NCBI RefSeq assembly: GCF_000724545.1
Contig: NZ_JHBV01000014.1
Location: 62,001 to 126,000, forward strand
Direction: 5' to 3'
From: Aureispira sp. CCB-QB1
Lineage (GTDB): Bacteria > Bacteroidota > Bacteroidia > Chitinophagales > Saprospiraceae
Length of the DNA: 64,000 nucleotides
The notes below the pieces were generated by a model. It ran no database searches and had not been told where the DNA came from. It was given only the letters and a program-made list of their open reading frames with translations. The translations under genes were made by a program, and so were the position numbers. This document shows, one piece after another, positions 45,707 to 55,002 of the stretch (positions are counted from its first letter, which is position 1; each line of letters opens with the position of its first letter).

Positions 45707-46801
45707 ATGTTAAAGCCTCACTTTTCTATTGCACATTGTTGCCTATTTATTTTACTCCTAATTACTTTAGATTCTTGTACTTTAGGTCGATTTGTGTTTT
45801 ATAATTTCGCAGACATTCAAGATCATAAGAAATTTCCTAAAAGAGTATTAGAGAAACCAACAACATCCTTCTCATTCGAGAAACGTCCTAACAAAGAAGG
45901 CGCAAAAATAGATAGCTTAGAAGCTATGTTAGCAAAGAATAAGACAGTGGCTTTTATGGTTATTAAGAATGATACCATTATCTATGAAAACTACTTCAAT
46001 AAATACGAAGAAGCTTCTATTGTACCTTCTTTTTCTATGGCAAAATCAGTTTTGTCTATTCTAATTGGTTGTGCTGTAGATGATGGATTAATTCAGTCAA
46101 TAGAGGAACCAATGACGAATTATGTCCCAGAGTTGAAGCAAAATGGTTTTGAAAAAGTAACCATCAAGCACTTGCTTCAAATGACTTCTGGATTGAATTT
46201 TAATGAAGGTTATTTTAATCCTTTTGGACATGTGGCAACATTTTATTACGGACTGAATTTGAGAAAAAATATGAGCAAATTAACCTTAAAACAAAGCCCA
46301 GGTAAAAGCATGGAGTATGTCAGTGGCAATACTCAGTTGTTAGGGTGGGTATTGGAACGGGCATTGAAAGGGCAAAGCATAACGAATTATTTGCAAGAGA
46401 AAATATGGAATCCTTTAGGAATGGAGTACGATGCTAGTTGGAGTATTGATAAAAAGAAAAATGGGATGGAGAAAACATTTTGTTGCCTCAATGCAAGAGC
46501 GAGAGATTTTGCTAAAATTGGTCGTTTGTATCTAAATGAAGGAAATTGGCAAGGACAGCAAATTGTATCAAAAAATTGGGTACATCAGTCCACTCGATAC
46601 GATTTTTCGGATGGTGCGGCTAGAGACTATCAATACCAATGGTGGATTCCCAGTCGATATGGGGATTTTATGGCGCAAGGAATACTTGGACAATACATTT
46701 ATGTTAACCCTCAAAAAAATCTAATTATTGTTCGATTGGGAAAAAACTATGGAAAGGTAAATTGGACAGACTTTTTTATGAGTATTGCTGCCCAAAATTA
46801 A
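45707..46801 (+). CDS. Serine beta-lactamase-like lipoprotein (class C / penicillin-binding family)
   Basis: This family includes esterases, D-amino-acid peptidases and AmpC-type enzymes. The 364-residue protein has an N-terminal signal with possible lipobox LDSC (Cys24), the SxxK motif SMAK (Ser110, Lys113), the Tyr motif EYVSGNTQLLGWVLE (Tyr204), and a C-terminal third-motif region GILGQYIYVNP where a KTG/HxG-type element is expected. QWWIP and FCCLNARARDFAKIGRLYLNEG are common in these Bacteroidota serine hydrolases. No antibiotic hydrolysis should be assumed. Its leader is almost entirely repeat copy C. Confidence 0.88.
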   Translation: MLKPHFSIAHCCLFILLLITLDSCTLGRFVFYNFADIQDHKKFPKRVLEKPTTSFSFEKRPNKEGAKIDSLEAMLAKNKTVAFMVIKNDTIIYENYFNKYEEASIVPSFSMAKSVLSILIGCAVDDGLIQSIEEPMTNYVPELKQNGFEKVTIKHLLQMTSGLNFNEGYFNPFGHVATFYYGLNLRKNMSKLTLKQSPGKSMEYVSGNTQLLGWVLERALKGQSITNYLQEKIWNPLGMEYDASWSIDKKKNGMEKTFCCLNARARDFAKIGRLYLNEGNWQGQQIVSKNWVHQSTRYDFSDGAARDYQYQWWIPSRYGDFMAQGILGQYIYVNPQKNLIIVRLGKNYGKVNWTDFFMSIAAQN

Positions 46802-46803
46802 AA

Positions 46804-46829
46804 AGCTTGGTGACCTCCGTCACCAAGCT
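46804..46829 (+). terminator. Hairpin after the beta-lactamase-like gene
   Basis: AGCTTGGTGA (46804-46813) pairs perfectly with TCACCAAGCT (46820-46829) directly after the stop codon. A T-run is lacking. Confidence 0.5.
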
Positions 46830-46946
46830 CGCGATATATACACTAAATCCTCCTCCAAGAACTAAGTGAACTATTTTTTTTGGCAAAAATTAATTTCTAC
46901 ACAAATTTAAGTATTATACATTATAAAATAAAAAATATTTTCATTT

Positions 46947-49787
46947 TTATTTTAAAATAATGAATTGTGTTTCTTGTTGACCACTTATAAACGTACTTAA
47001 AACATAAGTTCCAGCTGATAAATGTTCCAAATTTGCCTCATAATTGACGTTTTGCCCTGTTTTTTGGGCAAATTCATAAACTACTTGTCCTTGTAAATTA
47101 TATAGGGTAGGGCGCAGTGATTGCTCTGAAGCTAACTCAAATACGATGCTAAATTGACCATTAGATGGATTTGGGAAGATGCTCAACGAATTTTTATTGT
47201 CCATTTCAATTGTTTGAGTGCTAGAGACAACACTAATGTTAACGGTTGCTGTTTGTGTACAGCCATTAGCATCTGTTACTAAAACAGTGTACGTTCCCGT
47301 TGTTAAACCTGTCGCTACATCACTGGTTTGCTGATTGGCATCATCCCATTGATAGGTATAAGGAGCCGTGCCTCCTGTCGCGGTAACGCTTGCGCTACCA
47401 TTAGAAAAAGCTGCTGTTGTTAAGACAATTGGATCTGGTTCCGTTAGGTTTACATTGACTGTTTTGCTTAGTCCATTGGCATCAACAACGTTAAATTGAT
47501 AATTGCCTGCAACATCATTTACGATAACAGCGCCTATTGGCATGGTAGAAGGAACGCCATTGATTGTATACGGCGCAGTACCTCCCATCAAGATAATATT
47601 AACAAGACCAGAATCGCCATTACATTGAGGAAGTTGATAGAAACTTTGAGGGGATGTAATAAGACCATTTAGGTATTCTGTGGCGCCCATATCAACGGTG
47701 TTGTTGTTGATACGAGGAGAGCCGTAGTTGTCGGTGTTAAAAATAGATGGAATACTATCATTGTTTCCAGCGTCAATAGCAGGAGAGGTGTTTTGTAGGG
47801 TTAAGTCTCCAAACATAGTACTTGTAAAAAGTGGATCACTGTCTAAGTTATTGGCTCCTGATACATCAGGCGATAAGATGACATTATTATCGATATTGCC
47901 ATCAAAATAAATTGAATAATTTAGATCCACCAATGTATTAGCAGTTGTGATTTCGTGGATTAAAGGACCTGTTGTTGGTTGAGATTGCCAAAAAATAGAA
48001 TTGCTAATATTGGTAATGGAAGGGGCTGAACCTCCAACATTTTGGTTGTATGCAACAAACGATTTTCCGATAGTGGCTTCTTGATCTAGGAAGCTAGAGT
48101 TGGTAATTTGAGTGTTTAAAACGCCACCATTAAGTATATCGTTGCAAAGAGCTCCTCCGAAATTATCAGAACTATTGCGAGCAAATATATCGTTGATATA
48201 GGCTGTGTAGGACCAACTAGAATCGGAACGATTAAAAACAGCTCCTCCTCTAAAATTCACCATATTGCTAATATAACTATTCGAATTAGATAGGAAATAA
48301 GAAGTTGCTCCTAAGATAGCTTCTTGAAAAATAACTCCTCCATCGGCAGTACTAGAAATAGTTCCATTAGAAAAGATAACAAAGTTTTTTTCAAATAAAT
48401 GATTGATACTAGCATTGGTCGTTGTATTGTAAATAACTCCTCCGCTTACACTACCACACCCTTCTACGGTATTACTAGAAAAACTCAAATCTAGTATACT
48501 AAAAGAGTCAACTGAATTGTACAAGACACCACCAGATTTATACGAAGAAATGGATGTGAATTTATTATTTTCAATATTTAAACCAACGATACTATTGCTA
48601 GCTTGATTGTAAAAAATACCTCCAGAACTATCTGCTTCGATGGTGTTAAATAAGTTGTTGTTGATATTCAAGTTACTACTACCATTGTTATGAATGGCAT
48701 AAAAAATACCACCATCTACAGCTCTATTGGTCTCAAATTCATTATCCTCTGCTGTTAAGTTGTATGTCCCTTGTGTGTTATTGGTGTAGATAATTCCGCC
48801 ATTTTTGATAACTTGGTTACTGGAAGTTTTGTTAGAAGAGAAATTAACAGAAGCGGTACCACTACTGAGAATATTGTTGTAACAAACACCGCCATTATTA
48901 GCCATATTAATTTTGAAGTAAGAGTTGTTTAAGGTCGCCTCTATGTAGCCATTATCTGCATTGTTATACAAAACAGCTCCATCTTCTGTACAAGTGTTGT
49001 TTTCATAGCTATTATGAGTTAAATTAATGTTGATTACTCCTGAGGCTGCATTGTTGTAACAAACCGCTCCGTATTGAGCACCATTAAACTCAAATAAACT
49101 TGCATTTACTAACAAATCGGCAGCACCACCTTGGCTACCATCATTGTATATAGCTCCTCCATGATCGTCAGCATTATTGTGTTTGATAATGAGTTGGTTT
49201 AAATGAGGATTAGAACCATTGCCCATACCTTGACCGTTATTAAAAATACCAGCTCCCGAATTGTGTGGGAAACTAGCGCCAGATGCCTGCCCTTGCTCAA
49301 TGATAAAACCGTCTAAGACAGCGCTATTGGTAATCGGACCATTGGCAGTTGTTCCATCAAAATAAACCACATGAAAGGCATTGTCGGTAGGATCTAAAGA
49401 AAGTCCAATGTCTCCACTTAGAATGGTTTGATGTGCCTTGTTGCGTTGCGAGAAGAGAGTTTCAGTGCCTTGGAATTGACCGTGTATCGTAATATTTTTG
49501 CTGATATAAAATGTTTTTTCTCGGTCAATTGTACTTCCTGAGTTATCTGTATCGACAGCAAGCGTGGGGTAATAGGTTCCTGCTGCTACCCAAATGCTAT
49601 CTCCTGCATTGGCAGCATTAATAGCAGGTTGAAGTTCTTGAAAAGCATCTGCCCAAGAAGTACCATCATTAGCACCTGAAGCGTTGATGTTTACATATAT
49701 TTTGTTTTGAGAAAAAGCATTAAAATTCATCGAAATGAATAGGAGAAAGAAGAGTGTAGTAGGGGTAATAAACTTAGTGTTTGTCAT
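46947..49787 (-). CDS. T9SS-exported parallel beta-helix protein (copy 1)
   Basis: The 946-residue protein has a signal peptide ending FSQN and then the choice-of-anchor/pectate-lyase-like start KIYVNINASGANDGTSWADA. A long right-handed parallel beta-helix (about 60-680) is built from ~25-residue turns rich in Asn and Gly (GGAIYNDGSQGG, NNGGVCYNN, GGVIYNTTTN). A segment with DNYGSPRINNNTVDMGATEY (choice-of-anchor Q-like) follows. An SprB-type repeat (GGTAPYTYQWDDANQQTSDV) lies near residue 805. The last ~80 residues are a type A T9SS sorting domain (LSIFPNPSNGQFSIVF, LSAGTYVLSTF). It is expected on the cell surface as an adhesin or glycan-binding protein; no catalytic residues are visible. 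Confidence 0.9.
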   Translation of the reverse strand: MTNTKFITPTTLFFLLFISMNFNAFSQNKIYVNINASGANDGTSWADAFQELQPAINAANAGDSIWVAAGTYYPTLAVDTDNSGSTIDREKTFYISKNITIHGQFQGTETLFSQRNKAHQTILSGDIGLSLDPTDNAFHVVYFDGTTANGPITNSAVLDGFIIEQGQASGASFPHNSGAGIFNNGQGMGNGSNPHLNQLIIKHNNADDHGGAIYNDGSQGGAADLLVNASLFEFNGAQYGAVCYNNAASGVININLTHNSYENNTCTEDGAVLYNNADNGYIEATLNNSYFKINMANNGGVCYNNILSSGTASVNFSSNKTSSNQVIKNGGIIYTNNTQGTYNLTAEDNEFETNRAVDGGIFYAIHNNGSSNLNINNNLFNTIEADSSGGIFYNQASNSIVGLNIENNKFTSISSYKSGGVLYNSVDSFSILDLSFSSNTVEGCGSVSGGVIYNTTTNASINHLFEKNFVIFSNGTISSTADGGVIFQEAILGATSYFLSNSNSYISNMVNFRGGAVFNRSDSSWSYTAYINDIFARNSSDNFGGALCNDILNGGVLNTQITNSSFLDQEATIGKSFVAYNQNVGGSAPSITNISNSIFWQSQPTTGPLIHEITTANTLVDLNYSIYFDGNIDNNVILSPDVSGANNLDSDPLFTSTMFGDLTLQNTSPAIDAGNNDSIPSIFNTDNYGSPRINNNTVDMGATEYLNGLITSPQSFYQLPQCNGDSGLVNIILMGGTAPYTINGVPSTMPIGAVIVNDVAGNYQFNVVDANGLSKTVNVNLTEPDPIVLTTAAFSNGSASVTATGGTAPYTYQWDDANQQTSDVATGLTTGTYTVLVTDANGCTQTATVNISVVSSTQTIEMDNKNSLSIFPNPSNGQFSIVFELASEQSLRPTLYNLQGQVVYEFAQKTGQNVNYEANLEHLSAGTYVLSTFISGQQETQFIILK

Positions 49788-49844
49788 GATTTTGAATAAT
49801 GATTTTTATTTTGAAATATTTACTAGCTAAACCGAGTAAAAGAA

Positions 49845-49863
49845 AGAGTACCCTACCTTTTTT
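49845..49863 (-). promoter_or_regulatory. Conserved leader motif upstream of beta-helix copy 1
   Basis: A 19-base block (AGAGTACCCTACCTTTTTT on the plus strand) is identical to 52931-52949 upstream of copy 2, each about 60 bases before the start codon. No TAnnTTTG promoter was found for either gene, so this may mark another promoter type or a leader element. Confidence 0.4.
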
Positions 49864-50051
49864 TGTTTTTTTTAGGCGGTTGTTCTTAGAATTTATAAGT
49901 GTTTTTTATGTGGTTTTTGTTTGAAAATCAGATGGTTGTGGTTGTTTGTTCTTTGGGCTGATTTTTTCCTTTTTAGTAGGGAAAGAATATTGTACTATGT
50001 GGTCGTTAACAGGCAATAAGTAATTTTTATCTATTTAAATCTGGGACTTTA

Positions 50052-52871
50052 TTAGTTTAAAACAATGAATTGATGCTCTCGTTTTTGGTTAATAAAAGTG
50101 CTTAATAGATAGGTTCCCGCAGGTAACTGTTTTAAGTCAACTTCGTAGTTGATATCTTGACCTGTTTTTGCTGGAAATTTATAAACACATTGCCCTTGTA
50201 GATTGTACAAAACGGGATGAATTTGTTGTGCAGAAGCTAAGTTAAATACAACTTGAAATTCACCGTTGCTAGGGTTGGGGAAGATACTCAAAGTATTTGC
50301 TTCGTCCATTTTAATTGTTTGAGTGTTGGAAATAATACTGATATTAACGGATGCTGTTTGCATACAACCATTAGCATCTGTCACGCTGACAGTATATGTT
50401 CCTGTTGTTAGACCTGTTGCAACATCACTTGTTTGTTGATTGTTGTCGTTCCATTGATAGGTATATGGGGCTGTACCGCCACTAGCTGTAACACTTGCAC
50501 GACCATTAGAAAAGCCTTCAATACTCAATACAATAGGATCGGGCTCTGTAATATTGATATAAATCGTATCTGTTTTTCCAAGACTATCTTCGAAGTTGTA
50601 TTGATATGTACCAGCTGCTAGACCAGAAAACGTATTAAAAACGGGATCAAGATAGGTGACGCCATTGATTTTTAAAGGAGGGGTAGCTCCCAAAGTTTTA
50701 AATGAAACTTCTCCGTCCATGAGACCATTGCAAGATGTTTGTTCGTGACCTAAAAATCGTATTTCACTGTATAAATTATTGATAGTTTCTAGTGCTCCTA
50801 AGTCAATAATTGTATTGTAAATACGAGGCTGACCATTGTTGTCAACTGTAAAAATAGAAGGAATGCTATCGTTGTTTCCTATATCAATAGCAGGAGAAAG
50901 GGCGGCTAAAGTCAAATCGCCACTTGGTTCGTTATTGAATAAGGGATCTCCCTCAATATTGTTGCTGCCAGTAACTCCGAAAGGTAACGTAACTATTCCA
51001 TCTGGGTTGTTATCATTATAAAGCGAATGGGTAAGGTTAATTTGCCCACCATTGGTATTTATTTGAGAAAGAGCACCACCTAGGTGATAAAAAATACTAT
51101 TGCTAATAGAGATTGTATTGACACTAGAAAAGGCAAAACTACTAATTGAACGAGCTCCTGTAGAAGCATAATTTTCATTAAAAGTGCAGTTGATTATTTG
51201 GGTGTGAAGGGCACTATTCGCTTCTCCTTTATGGTAAAAAACACCGTCGTGTTCACTTCTGTTAACATGTAAAATATCGTTGACTAGAGTGGTGTTTCCT
51301 GTGGCTGCATTGTATTGATTAAAAAACACCCCTCCTTTGTTAATCGCTTGGTTAAAGACATAGTCATTGCCAACTGAAAGCAAATTGCAAATAGAGCCAG
51401 AGCGAGTATTTAGAAAAGATACAGCACCATTAAAAGCTGTATTGCCAGTAATGGAATTATTTTTTAACTGAATGTCTAAGCTAGAATTGTTAGTCAACAT
51501 GTCGTAAAAAATTCCTCCTAAACTTGCATTATTAGATTCGAATTGGTTTTTGATGATTTCAAGTTGGAAAATACTACTAGAATCTCCGTTGTTAAAAAAC
51601 ACCCCTCCATTTCCATTGGCGGTTGTATACTCAACTTTATTTTGAGTGAAGAACATATCTTGCCGAGAGGCTTGGTTGGCTGTTGTATAACAAATTCCTC
51701 CAGAAGAATTAGAACGATTGTTTTTAAATTCGTTGGTCGATAGATTGATGGTCGAGTAGGCGCCATTATTGTTAGTATTGTAAAAAATGCCTCCTAGATT
51801 GCTGCTATTATTATTGCTAAAAGTACTATTATTGATAGTAATTGTTGTGTTACTGGCACTTGATTGATTGCAAAATACTCCTCCGTGATTTACAGAAAGA
51901 TTGTGCTCAAAAAAAGAGCTATCTACCATAATATTGAGACGACTATTGGTAGCAATATGATTATAGTAGACAGCACCATCATAAGCTGAATTGTTGTCAA
52001 ATTTAGTTTTCATTGTAACAATATCAAGCCGACCACTGTTAGTTGAGGAACTGTAAAGCCCTGCCCCAGAATGTGTAGCGGTGTTGTTGGTAAAAGAACT
52101 GTTGTGAATAGATATATTTACAACCCCAGCATTACTGTTATTAAAAATGGCACCCCCATTTTGAGCAGTATTAGAATGAAATAGAATCTGTGTTAAATAG
52201 GGATTGCAAATGCCGCCTTGAGAACCATCGTTATACAAGGCTCCTCCTTGTGCACTAGCAGAGTTGTGATGCAGGAATAAGTTTGTTAATACAGGGTTGC
52301 ATTCATTGCCAATGCCTTGACCATTATTAAAGATACCTGCTCCTACATTGTGTGGAAAGTTGGTGCCAGAAGCTTGTCCTTGTTCTATGATAAAACCATC
52401 TAAAACAGTATTGTTGGTAATTGTACCATTAGCAGTAGTTCCATCAAAATAAACGACATGAAAGGCATTGTCAGTAGAATCTAATGGACTTCCAATGTCT
52501 CCACTTAGAATGGTTTGATGTGCTTTGTTGCGTTGAGAGAAAAGAGTTTCGTTCCCTTGAAATTGACCATGTATGGTAATATTTTTGTTGATGTAGAATG
52601 TTTTTTCTTGGAAAATTGTATGCCCTGAGTTGTCTATATCCACGGCAAGAGTGGGATAGTAGGTTCCTGCGGCTACCCAAATGCTATCTCCTGTATTGGC
52701 AGCGTTAATGGCAGGTTGAATTTCTTGAAAAGCATCTGCCCAAGAGGTGCCATCATTCGCACCCGAAGCATTCCTATTTACATATATTTTATTTTGAGCA
52801 AATGCCTCGAAAGTGATGAAAGTTAATAGGAAAACCAGACCAAAAGGGGAGGGGAATTTAATGGTTGTCAT
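50052..52871 (-). CDS. T9SS-exported parallel beta-helix protein (copy 2)
   Basis: The 939-residue paralogue of the preceding gene has the same order: signal peptide (FAQN), KIYVNRNASGANDGTSWADA, a long beta-helix of Asn/Gly-rich turns (GGALYNDGSQGG, NTATHSGAGLYSSST, NNGGVFFNQ), a DNNGQPRIYNTIIDLGALE segment, the SprB-like repeat (GGTAPYTYQWNDNNQQTSDV), and a T9SS sorting domain (LSIFPNPSNGEFQVVF, LPAGTYLLSTF). The first ~170 residues and last ~180 are nearly identical between copies, while the helix turns differ in sequence and number. That pattern fits duplication followed by turnover of the repeat region. The 264-base gap to copy 1 has no other gene. Confidence 0.9.
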   Translation of the reverse strand: MTTIKFPSPFGLVFLLTFITFEAFAQNKIYVNRNASGANDGTSWADAFQEIQPAINAANTGDSIWVAAGTYYPTLAVDIDNSGHTIFQEKTFYINKNITIHGQFQGNETLFSQRNKAHQTILSGDIGSPLDSTDNAFHVVYFDGTTANGTITNNTVLDGFIIEQGQASGTNFPHNVGAGIFNNGQGIGNECNPVLTNLFLHHNSASAQGGALYNDGSQGGICNPYLTQILFHSNTAQNGGAIFNNSNAGVVNISIHNSSFTNNTATHSGAGLYSSSTNSGRLDIVTMKTKFDNNSAYDGAVYYNHIATNSRLNIMVDSSFFEHNLSVNHGGVFCNQSSASNTTITINNSTFSNNNSSNLGGIFYNTNNNGAYSTINLSTNEFKNNRSNSSGGICYTTANQASRQDMFFTQNKVEYTTANGNGGVFFNNGDSSSIFQLEIIKNQFESNNASLGGIFYDMLTNNSSLDIQLKNNSITGNTAFNGAVSFLNTRSGSICNLLSVGNDYVFNQAINKGGVFFNQYNAATGNTTLVNDILHVNRSEHDGVFYHKGEANSALHTQIINCTFNENYASTGARSISSFAFSSVNTISISNSIFYHLGGALSQINTNGGQINLTHSLYNDNNPDGIVTLPFGVTGSNNIEGDPLFNNEPSGDLTLAALSPAIDIGNNDSIPSIFTVDNNGQPRIYNTIIDLGALETINNLYSEIRFLGHEQTSCNGLMDGEVSFKTLGATPPLKINGVTYLDPVFNTFSGLAAGTYQYNFEDSLGKTDTIYINITEPDPIVLSIEGFSNGRASVTASGGTAPYTYQWNDNNQQTSDVATGLTTGTYTVSVTDANGCMQTASVNISIISNTQTIKMDEANTLSIFPNPSNGEFQVVFNLASAQQIHPVLYNLQGQCVYKFPAKTGQDINYEVDLKQLPAGTYLLSTFINQKREHQFIVLN

Positions 52872-53565
52872 AGTTATACGGTAATCATTTTTGTTTTGAA
52901 ATATTTAAAAGTTAAACCGCATGAATGAACAGAGTACCCTACCTTTTTTATTTTGAGAAAAAGAAAACCTTGGAATTTAAACGTGTTTTTTTGTGTAGCT
53001 TGTGCTTGATAATCAGGTGATTGTTTTTTGAGGTGTTTTTTGATTTTTGCTGTTTAGATAAAAAGATTCGATAGCTCACTATTGCTAAAAAGAGTATGTG
53101 CATCTAACATTAGGTACTTGATTTGTTTACAATAATGAACGGATTTTCTCGTTTAGGAGTAGCGAAAAGGAGAAAAGGTTTGTATTGTATTAAGAGAATA
53201 AATTTGATCGTTGTTATAGTTGTTGGATAGTAATTTTTGTTTAGAAATAGTTTTAAACAGCTTCCTAAAACCCAACTAGAGAATGAAGAACTGATTGTTT
53301 TTATTTTTTATTAATTTTGTCATGAATCTAGTTCTTAAATAATCATTGGTGTAAGTAGTTTGATGGGAGGGATAATCTCAAAAAAGAACCTATTTTTTTA
53401 TACAAAAAGTAGGGGGGGAGATATATCAAGCGGTTAGGAGTTATATAACTATTGTTCTGGAGTTGAAAATAATTGGAGATTGGTAAGAGAATGAGGAGTT
53501 GATGGAGAATAGTTATTAGATGACAAAAGTAGTGCATACAATCACCACAAAAAAATAGATAGGTT
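52872..53565. other. Intergenic region upstream of the sigma-FecR-receptor cluster
   Basis: 694 AT-rich bases between the divergent beta-helix and ECF sigma genes. Contents: the conserved leader motif of copy 2 (52931-52949) and a TAATTTTG octamer at 53312-53319 with no -33 partner. No gene or RNA is supported. Confidence 0.45.
52931..52949 (-). promoter_or_regulatory. Conserved leader motif upstream of beta-helix copy 2
   Basis: Identical over 19 bases to 49845-49863 and at the same distance (about 60 bases) from the start codon, while surrounding leader sequence is only moderately similar. Confidence 0.4.
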
Positions 53566-54087
53566 TTGACCAAAGAAGAATTTCAAGCTTGTTTTGATAA
53601 ATACTTTGATGCCATTCGGAATTATCTCTATTATCGTTCTGGAGATACCGAGTTAGCCACAGATTTGGCACAAGATGTCTTTATGAGAATATGGGAAAAG
53701 CAAATGGTTTTGGAAGAAGGGCGCATCAAAGGCTTGCTATACAAAATGGCGAGTGATACGTTTATTTCTCATTTGAGAAAGGTAAAAGTAAAGAACGAAT
53801 ATTTGCAGTCGATGCCGTTGGCATTTAAGACAGAACCTACCGAAGGGACAATGGATTATGAAATCCTAAAAAGGCAATATGAAAAAGTACTATCCTCATT
53901 GCCAGAAAAGCAACGAGTTGTTTTTCTAATGAGTAGAATGAATGGTTTAACTTACCAAGAAATTGCTGATCGATTGATGATAAGCGTTAAAGCCGTTGAG
54001 AAGCGTATGCGTAATGCTTTGGGCAAATTAAGAATGGGGCTTCAGGTAACTATGTTGCTCCTATGTTTTTATTTCTTTGGACTATAA
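53566..54087 (+). CDS. ECF RNA polymerase sigma factor (FecI-like), TTG start
   Basis: The 173-residue protein has region sigma2 (about 8-75: YFDAIRNYLYYRSGDTELATDLAQDVFMRIWEK) and region sigma4 (110-160: LPEKQRVVFLMSRMNGLTYQEIADRL, ISVKAVEKRMRNALGKLR). A short hydrophobic tail (VTMLLLCFYFFGL) follows. The start is TTG: an in-frame TAG lies 6 bases upstream and the first Met codon would fall inside sigma2. It directs transcription of envelope-stress or receptor genes and is held by the FecR protein encoded 52 bases downstream. The three TonB receptors that follow are the obvious targets. Confidence 0.9.
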   Translation: MTKEEFQACFDKYFDAIRNYLYYRSGDTELATDLAQDVFMRIWEKQMVLEEGRIKGLLYKMASDTFISHLRKVKVKNEYLQSMPLAFKTEPTEGTMDYEILKRQYEKVLSSLPEKQRVVFLMSRMNGLTYQEIADRLMISVKAVEKRMRNALGKLRMGLQVTMLLLCFYFFGL

Positions 54088-54139
54088 GTACGATAAATTA
54101 TAAGTCACATAGTTCATTAATTTTAGAAGTAACGTAAAA

Positions 54140-54994
54140 ATGGAAGAAAATAAAGATAGAGATGCCAAGTTTGAGGAACAATTAAAACTGTTTGAAAATA
54201 TGGAAGTTCCTTATAAAAGGACCAAAGAGGAGGTCTGGGAAGCGATGACCCAAAAAATGACCTCGCCTCCTTCAAAAAAAATTATTCCGCTCTACTTAAC
54301 TCGATGGGCTGCTGCTGCCGTTATATTAATTATATCAGGGCTTGGTTTTATGCGCTTTTATACAACCAATGTTTATTCTGCTAATGGAGAACATTTGGCG
54401 CATACATTGCCAGACGATTCTGTTGTGCGATTAAATGCTGGTTCTAGTCTATCTTATGCACCTTATTGGTGGGTGTTTGAACGTGCTGTATCGTTGGATG
54501 GAGAAGCATTTTTTGAGGTAGAAAAAGGCAATCGTTTTGTTGTCAATTCTGATTTGGGGTATACAGAAGTGTTGGGGACCAGTTTTAATATTTATGCTAG
54601 AGATACGATCTATCAGGTTTTTTGTAAAACAGGAAAAGTTGGCGTCCATGCGACCAATTCAGATCAATCTATTGTGCTGACTCCTAACGAAAAAGGAGTG
54701 TTGAAAAATAATGTATTGACGAAAGAAGTTAAGAAAGATGGCATGTCTAGTATGGGGTGGATGAATGATAAGTTTTATTTAAATAATATTGCTTTTAAAA
54801 GAGCAATAGAAGAGGTAGAACGCCAGTTTGATGTGACCATAGAACTAGACAAAAACTTGGAACAGGAACCTTATTCTGGCTTTTTTGACAAAGAGAAACG
54901 TATTCAAACTGTCTTGGAGATTATGACGGAATCGCTTGATTTAGAGTTGACCAAAAAAGATGACAAGACTTATAGCATAACATCAAATTATTAA
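54140..54994 (+). CDS. FecR-family anti-sigma factor
   Basis: FecR is an inner-membrane regulator that senses the plug/STN domain of a TonB receptor and releases the ECF sigma factor. The 284-residue product has a cytoplasmic N-terminus (1-55), one transmembrane helix (about 56-73), a periplasmic FecR domain (78-195: LPDDSVVRLNAGSSLSYAP, VLGTSFNIYARD), and a C-terminal DUF4974 domain (212-280: FYLNNIAFKRAIEEVERQFDV, IQTVLEIMTESLDLEL). Domain order is the standard Bacteroidota one. It is the only gene of the cluster with an ATG start. Its stop is 8 bases before the first receptor start. Confidence 0.93.
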   Translation: MEENKDRDAKFEEQLKLFENMEVPYKRTKEEVWEAMTQKMTSPPSKKIIPLYLTRWAAAAVILIISGLGFMRFYTTNVYSANGEHLAHTLPDDSVVRLNAGSSLSYAPYWWVFERAVSLDGEAFFEVEKGNRFVVNSDLGYTEVLGTSFNIYARDTIYQVFCKTGKVGVHATNSDQSIVLTPNEKGVLKNNVLTKEVKKDGMSSMGWMNDKFYLNNIAFKRAIEEVERQFDVTIELDKNLEQEPYSGFFDKEKRIQTVLEIMTESLDLELTKKDDKTYSITSNY

Positions 54995-55002
54995 AAAAAG
55001 GA

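Noticed and set aside
45707-46801. Antibiotic resistance beta-lactamase
   Set aside because: The family has many non-lactamase members; the third active-site motif is not the AmpC form and the protein looks like a lipoprotein hydrolase.
53312-53319. TAATTTTG as promoter of the ECF sigma gene
   Set aside because: The nearest TTG is only 14 bases upstream, outside the usual spacing, and the distance to the start is about 250 bases. Not listed as a feature.
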